This document shows positions 1-6,397 of a stretch of DNA of 64,000 bases, in pieces. Both the position numbers and the translations under genes were made by a program. Source of the stretch: Amycolatopsis mongoliensis (lineage in GTDB: Bacteria > Actinomycetota > Actinomycetes > Mycobacteriales > Pseudonocardiaceae); assembly GCF_030285665.1 (NCBI RefSeq), contig NZ_CP127295.1, positions 1,488,001 to 1,552,000 of the forward strand, given 5' to 3'. The notes under the pieces are model-generated. The model searched no databases and was not told where the DNA came from. It was given only the letters and a program-made list of their open reading frames with translations. How positions within the stretch are numbered: position 1 is the stretch's first letter; each line of letters begins with the position of its first letter.

Positions 1-986
1 GTCATCCAGGCCATGAACTTCCAGGCCGCGTCCTTGTCCTTGGCGACCTTCGGGATGCCGAGCGCCCAGGTGTAGAGCCAGCCACTGGCCTGCGTCTTGA
101 CCACCGGCGCCGGCGCGTAGCCGGACTTGCCGACGATCTTGCTGCTCGACGGGTCCTCGTTGGTGCCCGCCATGACCGTCGCGTCGTACCACATCGCCGC
201 GTTGCCCTGGGTGTAGCGCGTACCGCACTCGGAGAACCCGGCGCTGGAGGCACCGACCTCACCGTGGTCGCGGATCAGGTTGACGTAGAAGTTCGCGGCT
301 TCCTTGAACTCCGGCGACGTCAGCTTGGCGTTCCAGTCCTTGTCGAACCACTGCGCGCCGAAGGTGTTGGCCACCGTGGTGAACGGCGCGAGGCTCTCGC
401 CCCAGCCCGGCTTGCCGCGCAGGCAGATGCCCGCGACGCCGTCGGCCTTGTCGTCGAGCTTCGCGGCGAAGTCCGCGATCTGCTGCCACGTCGGCTTGGC
501 CGGCATCGTGAGCCCGGCCTTCTCGAAGAGGTCCTTGCGGTAGGCCAGGAACGACGACTCGCCGTAGAACGGCACCGCGTACATCTGGTTCTGGTACGAC
601 AGCGACGTCTTGATGCTGGGGATGAAGTCGCCTTCGTCGTAGCCCGGGGTGGCCGCCATGTGCGGTTCGAGGTTCTCGAGCCAGCCGTTGGCCGCCCACT
701 GCGGAGCCTCGTAGTTGCTGATCATCACGACGTCGAACTCGCCGCCCTCGGTGGCGGTCGACGCGGTGATCTTGGCGCGGGCCTGGTTTTCCGGCAGCGA
801 GACGAACTTCAGGTTGATGCCCGTGGCCTTCTCGAACTCCGGGGCGAGGGAGATCGCGTCCTTCATCTGCGGGTTGGCCACGATCGCGATGACGAGGGTG
901 CTCCCGCCGGTGCCGACCGAGCCGGCCCCGGCGCACCCGGTGGCCAGCAGGGACGTCGCGGCGAAGAGGGTGAGGAGCTTACGCAC
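1..986 (-). CDS. ABC sugar-binding lipoprotein (partial, C-terminus off the left edge)
   Basis: This is an extracellular solute-binding protein of the carbohydrate (family 1) type, the capture subunit of an ABC importer. It starts at a GTG (986) overlapping the last 8 nt of the dehydrogenase gene, so the two are probably translationally coupled. The N-terminus is a lipoprotein signal (basic start, hydrophobic stretch, lipobox LLATGC), so the protein should be anchored outside the membrane. Family-like segments include the FEKATGINLKFV region and GKPGWGES. About 328 residues are in the window; the end and presumably the permease genes lie further left. The shared SorC-controlled promoter suggests a polyol or sugar ligand, which is inference. 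Confidence 0.85.
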   Translation of the reverse strand, partial: MRKLLTLFAATSLLATGCAGAGSVGTGGSTLVIAIVANPQMKDAISLAPEFEKATGINLKFVSLPENQARAKITASTATEGGEFDVVMISNYEAPQWAANGWLENLEPHMAATPGYDEGDFIPSIKTSLSYQNQMYAVPFYGESSFLAYRKDLFEKAGLTMPAKPTWQQIADFAAKLDDKADGVAGICLRGKPGWGESLAPFTTVANTFGAQWFDKDWNAKLTSPEFKEAANFYVNLIRDHGEVGASSAGFSECGTRYTQGNAAMWYDATVMAGTNEDPSSSKIVGKSGYAPAPVVKTQASGWLYTWALGIPKVAKDKDAAWKFMAWM

Positions 987-1983
987 GGCCGCCTCCCGGG
1001 AGTACCTGCACCTTGAGGCCCGAGCCGCTGCGCATCTTGGCGAGCGCCTCGGGGTACTGCTCCAGCGGCAGCGTGTCCGTGAGCAGCGAATCGGTGTCGA
1101 TCGCGCCGGTCGCGACGAGGTCGAGCGCGGCGCCGAAGCTGTGCAGCACGGCCATCGAGCCGACGATGGTGATTTCGTCGTTGTAGATGCGGAACGGCGA
1201 AAGCGCGACGCGGGCTTCCGCCGGTGCGACGCCGAAGACGAGCAGCCGGCCACCGCGCCGGATCGAGTCGAACGCGGCTTCGATGGCCGGGGCGGCGCCG
1301 GTCGCGTCGACGGCGACGTCGAACTTCTCGCCGTTCAGCTCGCCGACGTCCGACGCGGTGGCGACGGCGCCGAGACTCGTCGCCCGCGGCAGCCGGTCCT
1401 TGTTCCGGTCCACCACCGTGACCTGCGCGCCGGAGCGTTGCAGCAGCTGCTGCATGATCAGGCCCATGGTGCCGGCGCCGACCACGAGGAAGCGCTCTCC
1501 GGCTTCGACGCCGACACGGCGCACGCCGTGCACCGCGCAGGAGACGGGTTCGACCAGCGCGCCCTGCTCCCAGGTCATCGAGTCGGGCATGCGGTAGCAG
1601 GTGGACGACGGGACGGCGACGTACTCGGCGAAGGCGCCGTTGACGGTGTCGCCGGTGGCACCCCAGTTCGCGCAGAGGTTGCCGTGGCCGGCGCGGCAGG
1701 GGCCGCAGTAGCCGCAGAACAGCGACGGGTCGACGGCGACGCGGTCGCCGATCTTCCACTCGCCCGGCACGTCCGCGCCGAGCTCGACGATCTCCCCGGC
1801 GAACTCGTGCCCGGGGACGATCGGATACGGCGTGGGCGGGAAGTGCCCGTCCGCGATGTGCAGGTCGGTCCCGCAGATCCCGCACGCTCCGACCTTGACG
1901 ACGACCTGGCGTTCCCCGGGTTTCGGATCGGGCACCTCGCCGACCCTGATCTCACCGGGCCGGTCGACGATGGCGGCACGCAT
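979..1983 (-). CDS. Zinc-dependent alcohol/polyol dehydrogenase (MDR family)
   Basis: This is a medium-chain dehydrogenase of the sorbitol/L-iditol/threonine type, about 334 aa, NAD(P)-dependent. The catalytic zinc region CGICGTDLH (Cys37) and GHE (59-61) are visible, followed by the four-cysteine structural zinc loop CGYCGPCRAGHGNLC and a Rossmann stretch VVGAGTMG. I prefer the ATG at 1983 because an AAGGGG ribosome site lies just before it; an in-frame ATG at 2007 would put the start inside the operator. It is first in the minus-strand operon and its stop overlaps the binding-protein start. A likely job is oxidising the polyol that the transporter imports. Confidence 0.88.
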   Translation of the reverse strand: MRAAIVDRPGEIRVGEVPDPKPGERQVVVKVGACGICGTDLHIADGHFPPTPYPIVPGHEFAGEIVELGADVPGEWKIGDRVAVDPSLFCGYCGPCRAGHGNLCANWGATGDTVNGAFAEYVAVPSSTCYRMPDSMTWEQGALVEPVSCAVHGVRRVGVEAGERFLVVGAGTMGLIMQQLLQRSGAQVTVVDRNKDRLPRATSLGAVATASDVGELNGEKFDVAVDATGAAPAIEAAFDSIRRGGRLLVFGVAPAEARVALSPFRIYNDEITIVGSMAVLHSFGAALDLVATGAIDTDSLLTDTLPLEQYPEALAKMRSGSGLKVQVLPGGGRA

Positions 1984-2001
1984 GCCTTGCCCCTTTCTCG
2001 C

Positions 2002-2013
2002 GCTCATATGAGC
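2002..2013. promoter_or_regulatory. Palindromic operator copy 1 (GCTCATATGAGC)
   Basis: A perfect 12-bp palindrome between the dehydrogenase promoter and its start codon. The identical 12-mer recurs at 2106-2117, over the start of the SorC regulator. Two exact copies in one divergent region next to a regulator gene strongly suggest its binding site. Here it lies downstream of the predicted transcription start, where a bound protein could block elongation. Confidence 0.7.
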
Positions 2014-2048
2014 GGCGTTGACCTATGGCGTCGAGAACATGTGAAGGC

Positions 2049-2078
2049 ATTACAGGTCTGACGTCGGTGTTACGTCAA
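2049..2078 (-). promoter_or_regulatory. Promoter of the dehydrogenase-transporter operon
   Basis: On the minus strand a -35 hexamer TTGACG (2078-2073) is followed after 18 bp by TGTAAT (2054-2049), a good match to a vegetative sigma promoter. Transcription would begin near 2042, upstream of the operator at 2002-2013. The -35 region also carries the inverted repeat TGACGT-N7-ACGTCA (2059-2077). Confidence 0.55.
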
Positions 2079-2099
2079 CCTTTCGTGCAGATTTCGAGC

Positions 2100-2117
2100 T
2101 ATAGTGCTCATATGAGC
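2100..2117 (+). promoter_or_regulatory. Leaderless promoter and operator copy 2 of the SorC regulator
   Basis: A TATAGT hexamer (2100-2105) ends exactly 6 nt before the ATG at 2112, so transcription would start at or next to the A of the start codon. No ribosome-binding site precedes that ATG. The palindrome GCTCATATGAGC (2106-2117) contains the ATG itself, so a bound regulator would cover its own transcription start: a simple autorepression layout. Confidence 0.6.
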
Positions 2118-3092
2118 GCGTCTAAGAAGCCGCCGTCGCTGACCGAAGCGATCCTGCTGGCCACCATCGCCCGGCGCTTCTACGTGCAGGGACGCTCCAA
2201 ACTGGAGATTGCCGACGAGTTCGGCATCAGCCGGTTCAAGGTGGCCCGCATGCTCGACACCGCCAGGGAGTCCGGCCTGGTCAGAGTGGAGTTCTCGCTG
2301 CCCGCGCCGGTGGATCTGGCGCTGTCGGACGAGGTGCGCGCGGCGTACGGCCTGGAGCGGGCGCTGGTGCTCGAACGCTCAACCGAGCGCGAGCCGAGGG
2401 AGGTCGTCCGGGCCAAGATCGGGACGCTGGCGGCTCGGCTGCTGGAAGAGATCGCGACCCCTTCGGACGTCATCGGGTTGTCGTGGGCACGGTCGGTGAA
2501 CGCGATGACCGAGGCCATCCGCGCGCTGCCGCGGTGCCCGATCGTCCAGCTGTGCGGGGTGCAGGCCGGGATGGACATGCGCGGCCGGTCGGTGGAGACG
2601 GTCAGCCGCGTGACGTCGGTGTCCGGCGGCGACGCGTACCCGATCTTCGGCCCGCTGGTGCTGCCGGACCGGCGGACCACGGAGACGCTGCGGCGCCAGC
2701 CGGGCATCGCGGAGACGTTCGGGCAGTTCCGGAACCTGACGAAGGCCGTGGTCAGCATCGGCGCGTGGCAGCCGGGCGAGTCGACGGTGTACGACGCGCT
2801 GGACGAGGCCGAGCGCGCGGCGATCGCGGCCCGCGGCGCGACGGCGGAGGTGGCGGCGCGCCTGTTCGACGCGTCCGGAAACGCTTTGTCGACCGGATTG
2901 GCCCACCACGTGCTGGCGATCAGCCACGAAGAGCTGACGGCGGTGCCGGAAGTGATCGCGCTGGGCTACAGCAAGCCGAAAGCGGCGGCGGTGGACGCGG
3001 TTTTGCGGTCGGGCATGGTCACGACCCTGATCACCGACGCCGCGGCAGCAGTCCCCCTGCTGGCCCTGGCGGCCAAGAACCCACCCCGCTGA
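2112..3092 (+). CDS. SorC/DeoR-type sugar-binding transcriptional regulator
   Basis: About 326 aa. The N-terminal helix-turn-helix (about residues 15-60, with IADEFGISRFKVARML) is followed by a large SorC-type sugar-phosphate-binding domain ending in segments such as GYSKPKAAAV, which is typical of this family. An upstream in-frame start at 2025 exists, but the sequence before residue 1 of MSASKKPPSL is not family-like and the -10 spacing points to ATG 2112. It is divergent from the dehydrogenase/ABC operon and probably controls it through the two GCTCATATGAGC palindromes. The effector is unknown; polyol or sugar phosphates are usual for the family. Confidence 0.9.
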   Translation: MSASKKPPSLTEAILLATIARRFYVQGRSKLEIADEFGISRFKVARMLDTARESGLVRVEFSLPAPVDLALSDEVRAAYGLERALVLERSTEREPREVVRAKIGTLAARLLEEIATPSDVIGLSWARSVNAMTEAIRALPRCPIVQLCGVQAGMDMRGRSVETVSRVTSVSGGDAYPIFGPLVLPDRRTTETLRRQPGIAETFGQFRNLTKAVVSIGAWQPGESTVYDALDEAERAAIAARGATAEVAARLFDASGNALSTGLAHHVLAISHEELTAVPEVIALGYSKPKAAAVDAVLRSGMVTTLITDAAAAVPLLALAAKNPPR

Positions 3093-3104
3093 CCGTGCCG
3101 AAAA

Positions 3105-3262
3105 GGCCGACACGCGTGATCAGCAAGCCGACACACGTGATTAAAGGGTCGACACGACCACGCACGCCGTGTCGACCCTCCAATCACGCGAGTTGACCCT
3201 CCAGTCACGCGAGATACGCGTTCAATCACGCGAGTTCCGCCTCTGATCACGCGAGTTCCGGG
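3105..3262. repeat. Array of about 21-nt inverted units (intergenic repeat family A)
   Basis: The 307-nt gap 3093-3399 begins with about seven degenerate units around the core ATCACGCG(A/T)GT. Units left of centre read as GACACGCGTGAT and units right of centre as ATCACGCGAGTT, so the tract can fold on itself. At the centre GGGTCGACACG is matched by CGTGTCGACCC. The same unit forms a second array at 10375-10510. The spacers between cores are too short and irregular for CRISPR. The rest of the gap holds no gene I can support. Confidence 0.75.
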
Positions 3263-3399
3263 TGCCGGGCCTACTTCCGCGGTGGTACGGGCGCCGGGGC
3301 GGTGTACTCCGGCGGGCGCAGGCGGAGCCTCCGCGGGTCCGGGGCGAAACCCGGGTCGGGCCCGATGTGCGCGGACGGCGTTCCCGCGAACCTTGACCC

Positions 3400-4086
3400 G
3401 TGACCCGAACCAAGACTTCCCCGCGGTGGCGCCAAACCGTCGTCTGGCTGCACGCCGTGTCGTCGGTCGCCTGGATGAGCCAGGCCCTTGCGCTGGTGGT
3501 GCTCATGTCGCCGGCCCTCGCGCACCCCGGGCAGGCCGCCGCCCCGACCTCGATGGCCGACCGGCTCGACTCCGTGCTGCTCGCGCCGATGGCGAACGTC
3601 TCCGCCTTCACCGGCTTGCTCCTCGCCGGCGCCACCGCGTGGGGCTACTTCCGGCACTGGTGGGTCCTCACGAAGTTCGCCCTCACGCTGATCCAGCTCT
3701 ACGCCGGGATCTTCCTGCTCTCCCCCGCGCTGCGGGAGTCCGCGGACACCAGTACCGTCACCTGGCCGCAGATCGCCGGGGCGTCGCTGATGGCGAGCGC
3801 GCTTTCCTTCCAGGCCTGGCTCTCGATCGCCAAGCCCGGCAAGCGGACGCCGTGGTCGCCCGCCGCGAAGCCGCCGACCGCGCCGACCTGGGTGTTCGTG
3901 GCGGGAGTGGCCGCTCCGGCAGTCGATGTGCCGGCCGGGATCCTCGCCGGCTATCCGCTGCCCGCGTTGTCCCTGGTCACGCTGATCGTGCTCGGTCTTG
4001 AGCGGCGACGACGGCGTCGCCGTGCTCAGCCGCCCACCGGCCGAAGCCCTCGATCGGCCCCAGCAGCGTCTCCCCCAGCGACGTAA
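3400..4086 (+). CDS. Multi-pass membrane protein of unknown function
   Basis: A 228-aa protein with about four to five hydrophobic segments (residues roughly 10-40, 60-80, 85-110, 122-142 and 165-198) and a basic tail LERRRRRRR. I do not recognise a named family; the arrangement resembles small DUF2269-like integral membrane proteins. It starts with GTG; no ribosome site is visible, but GAACCT lies 6 nt upstream as a possible leaderless -10. Its last 110 nt run antisense through the end of the HxlR gene, an unusually long tail-to-tail overlap, so the low-complexity C-terminus may be recently extended. Confidence 0.6.
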   Translation: MTRTKTSPRWRQTVVWLHAVSSVAWMSQALALVVLMSPALAHPGQAAAPTSMADRLDSVLLAPMANVSAFTGLLLAGATAWGYFRHWWVLTKFALTLIQLYAGIFLLSPALRESADTSTVTWPQIAGASLMASALSFQAWLSIAKPGKRTPWSPAAKPPTAPTWVFVAGVAAPAVDVPAGILAGYPLPALSLVTLIVLGLERRRRRRRAQPPTGRSPRSAPAASPPAT

Positions 4087-4300
4087 GGGCGTACCCGCCG
4101 TCGCGGCGCTCGACGAGCCCGTCGAACTCCAGGCGCCGCACGGTTTCCGTGAGCACCTTCGCGCTGATCCCGCCGATCGTGCGCCGGAGCTCGCCGTGCC
4201 GGCGCGGGCCGTGGCGCAACGCCCACAGGACCACGGGGTTCCACGTGTTGGCGACCAGGTCGAACGCGAGCCGCGTGCGGCAGTCGGCGAGAAAGTCCAT
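3977..4300 (-). CDS. HxlR-family winged-helix regulator
   Basis: A 107-aa transcription factor. The HxlR winged helix fills the protein: NTWNPVVLWALRHGPRRHGE, then GISAKVLTETVRRLEFDGLV and a wing ending GYALTSLGETL. The ATG at 4300 follows a GAAAGG ribosome site; longer upstream frames are shadows. It lies head-to-head with the F420-type reductase gene (67-nt gap), the usual position of an HxlR repressor relative to its target redox gene. HxlR proteins often sense reactive electrophiles or quinones; the signal here is unknown. Confidence 0.88.
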   Translation of the reverse strand: MDFLADCRTRLAFDLVANTWNPVVLWALRHGPRRHGELRRTIGGISAKVLTETVRRLEFDGLVERRDGGYALTSLGETLLGPIEGFGRWAAEHGDAVVAAQDRARSA

Positions 4301-4367
4301 GGTTACCTTTCGGTTCCTGCCCGGGTCCCTAACGTCGTGCTGGTACAGCAAAGCACGAGGAGGACGC

Positions 4368-4952
4368 ATGCGGATCGGGATCTTCGGCACGGGCGCGATG
4401 GCGACGGCGCTGGGCCCGCACTGGGCGAACGCCGGCCACGAGCTGAGGGTGGCCGGCCGCGACCCGGCCCGGGCGGCGGCGCTCGGCGCCCGCACCGGAA
4501 CGTGGGCCGAGGTGGCGGCTTTCGCGGACGTCCTGCTGCTCGCCGTCCCCGCCGACGCCGTCTTCGACGTCCTGGCCGCCGCCGGTCCCCTGCCCGGCAA
4601 GGTCCTGGTGGACTGCACCAACCAGCCCGGCCCGGACGGCGGTCCCCCGCCGGGGACCCCGGTGGCGGCCCGCATCGCGGCCGCCGCGCCGGACGCGCAC
4701 GTCGTCAAGGCGTTCAACCTGGCCCCGGCCGACGTCTGGCGGAAGCCACCCCGGACGCTCACGGTCCCGCTCTGCGGCGACGACCCGGCGGCCCTCGACG
4801 CGGTCCGCACGCTGGTCCGCGACATCGGCTGCACAGCGGTGCTCGGCGGCGGCCTCGACCGGGCGCACCTGCTGGAGGCGACGGCCGCGTTCGCCATCGG
4901 CCTGTGGTTCGCGGGCGAGGACGCCCGGGCGATCCTCGTGCCGGTGGGCTGA
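4368..4952 (+). CDS. NADPH-dependent F420 reductase-like oxidoreductase
   Basis: About 194 aa, with an N-terminal Rossmann motif GIFGTGAMATALG (4-16) and the NADP-binding GRDPAR loop typical of the F420-oxidoreductase (F420_oxidored, PF03807) group. The conserved KAFNL segment is present. The ATG at 4368 sits 4 nt after an AGGAGG ribosome site. It is divergent from the HxlR regulator, which probably controls it. It could reduce F420 with NADPH or act on another small substrate; the family does not settle this. Confidence 0.82.
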   Translation: MRIGIFGTGAMATALGPHWANAGHELRVAGRDPARAAALGARTGTWAEVAAFADVLLLAVPADAVFDVLAAAGPLPGKVLVDCTNQPGPDGGPPPGTPVAARIAAAAPDAHVVKAFNLAPADVWRKPPRTLTVPLCGDDPAALDAVRTLVRDIGCTAVLGGGLDRAHLLEATAAFAIGLWFAGEDARAILVPVG

Positions 4953-4995
4953 GCGTGCCGGTTCCGCGCGGGGCGAACCCCTTCCTCCGGACTCC

Positions 4996-5030
4996 GTGCG
5001 GGGCAGGCCCGAGTTCCGCCTGCCCCGCAC
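4996..5030. terminator. Bidirectional hairpin terminator
   Basis: A 12-bp perfect stem, GTGCGGGGCAGG paired with CCTGCCCCGCAC, with an 11-nt loop. It lies between the convergent ends of the F420-type reductase (+) and the small secreted peptide (-). There is no T-run, which is common in high-GC actinobacteria. Confidence 0.6.
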
Positions 5031-5043
5031 GAATCGCCGGTTA

Positions 5044-5229
5044 CTACTTGTACGCGCCCGCCACGATGCTCGGCGCCGCGCCGTACTCGATGGCGGTGGC
5101 ATCGGTGCCGGCCGAGGCGTACTCGACCATCGAGGCCGCGGACGCGGTGGTCGCGCCGAGGACACCCAGCACCGCCGATACCGCCGCCGCGGCGAAGACG
5201 CCGGCCGTGATGCGCTTCAGACTTCCCAT
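5044..5229 (-). CDS. Very small secreted peptide (61 aa)
   Basis: ATG 5229 follows an excellent ribosome site (GGGGAGGAAAC). The first about 31 residues are a textbook Sec signal (MGSLKRITAG, a hydrophobic core, then TTASA before the likely cut). The predicted mature peptide is only about 30 residues, acidic to neutral, with no cysteine, and repeats a V/I-E-Y motif (VEYASAG, IEYGAAP). I recognise no family. It has its own terminator at 4996-5030 and follows the C45 peptidase on the same strand after 68 nt, so they may be co-transcribed. It could be a secreted signal, a surface peptide or an enzyme substrate; nothing decides between these. Confidence 0.72.
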   Translation of the reverse strand: MGSLKRITAGVFAAAAVSAVLGVLGATTASAASMVEYASAGTDATAIEYGAAPSIVAGAYK

Positions 5230-5297
5230 GTTTCCTCCCCTGTCGGCTGACTCCAAGCTAGCGACGCCGGGGCCGGAGGGGGACGATTTGGCCGGAT

Positions 5298-6359
5298 TCA
5301 CCCCGTTGGCCGCATCCGGTCAACGGCGCCGACGTTCCCCGAGGCCAGGTCCGCCGCGCCGGCCCGCAGCGGCGCCCCGCCCCGCGGGACGACGGTCACC
5401 GTGCCGTCACCCAGATCCGTCACCACCGTGCTCAACGTCATCAGCGGGTCGCCGCCGGACGCGCTGCGGTAGACGTCGTTCGTCAGCGTGTCCGCCAGCC
5501 ACTTCGCGTCCGGCGCGACCGGGGCCAGGTGCGCGCACACCTCCGCCCGGTCCAGGCTCTCCTCCGACGCCGCGTCCCAGTGCGGCGAGAGCCGACGGAA
5601 GTGGTTGGTGTGCCAGGAAAGCCCACTGCCCACAGTGGTCACCGCGGTCTCGTCCCCGGCCTTCTCGACCACCGTCACCACCGGCGAGCCGACCTGCCCC
5701 ATGGTGTACGCGAACCCGCCCGCCGAAGCGTGCGAGCGCAGCATCGACACCGCCTCGGCCACGGTGGCCGACCGCTGCGCGGAACGCGCGACGAAGTGCC
5801 GCCCGGCGTACGGCGAAGGCGCCACCACGCTCACGCTGTCGATCCCCCAGGCCAGCCCGTGCGTGGTCAGCGTGAAGGTGTTGCTCGGCAGGAAACCCGG
5901 GTACCACCAGACGCACACGCCGGGCTCGCCGTCGATCAGCAGGGTCAGCAGCCGCCCGACTCCGTCGAACACCGGGGCGCCGTCCTCGTTGTGGCCGAGG
6001 AGGCTCGGCGACCCCGCCCACGCCAGGTCGGTGCACCCCGTGCCGTCGCCCGTACCGAGGTCGCCGCGCAGGTTGGCCAGCAGGAGGTCGTCGAACGGCA
6101 CCCCGGCTCCCGCCGCCAGGGCCGTCAGCTCGGCGTACGCGTCCGGGTGCTCGACCTGCGACGCCGCTTCGACGGCCCGGAACAGCACCGGCGACCGCCG
6201 CGCCCATTCGGTGACCGGCCAGGACGGCAGTCCGGCGAGGACGGTCCGGATGTCGGCGGCGGCGTGCTCGCCGAGCGCCCGGAAAGCGGCTTCCCGGGGC
6301 CCGCTGACGACCGTCCAGCGCACGTCGCCGACCCGGTGCTCCCGCACTGTCGCCACCAT
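5298..6359 (-). CDS. C45-family peptidase / penicillin acyltransferase-like Ntn hydrolase
   Basis: A 353-aa protein of the acyl-CoA:6-aminopenicillanate acyltransferase (C45) family. These proteins self-cleave before a cysteine that becomes the N-terminal nucleophile; here it is Cys109 in DGTGCTDLAW, followed by the conserved GHNEDG. Later family segments include TTHGLAWGIDS and WHTNHF. No signal peptide, so it should be cytoplasmic. Natural substrates of bacterial members are mostly unknown (amide or acyl transfer). It is probably expressed from its own promoter (6366-6394). Confidence 0.85.
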   Translation of the reverse strand: MVATVREHRVGDVRWTVVSGPREAAFRALGEHAAADIRTVLAGLPSWPVTEWARRSPVLFRAVEAASQVEHPDAYAELTALAAGAGVPFDDLLLANLRGDLGTGDGTGCTDLAWAGSPSLLGHNEDGAPVFDGVGRLLTLLIDGEPGVCVWWYPGFLPSNTFTLTTHGLAWGIDSVSVVAPSPYAGRHFVARSAQRSATVAEAVSMLRSHASAGGFAYTMGQVGSPVVTVVEKAGDETAVTTVGSGLSWHTNHFRRLSPHWDAASEESLDRAEVCAHLAPVAPDAKWLADTLTNDVYRSASGGDPLMTLSTVVTDLGDGTVTVVPRGGAPLRAGAADLASGNVGAVDRMRPTG

Positions 6360-6365
6360 GTGATC

Positions 6366-6394
6366 ACGATGACTGAGCAGTCAGGAAAAGGCAA
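6366..6394 (-). promoter_or_regulatory. Promoter and palindrome upstream of the C45 peptidase
   Basis: On the minus strand TTGCCT (6394-6389) and CATCGT (6371-6366) are 17 bp apart, and the -10 ends 6 nt before the ATG at 6359, consistent with a leaderless mRNA. The palindrome TGACTGAGCAGTCA (6370-6383) fills the spacer and could be an operator for an unlinked regulator. Confidence 0.45.
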
Positions 6395-6397
6395 CGG

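Noticed and set aside
3105..3262. CRISPR-like array
   Set aside because: Units are inverted, degenerate and without constant unique spacers; no cas gene is nearby.
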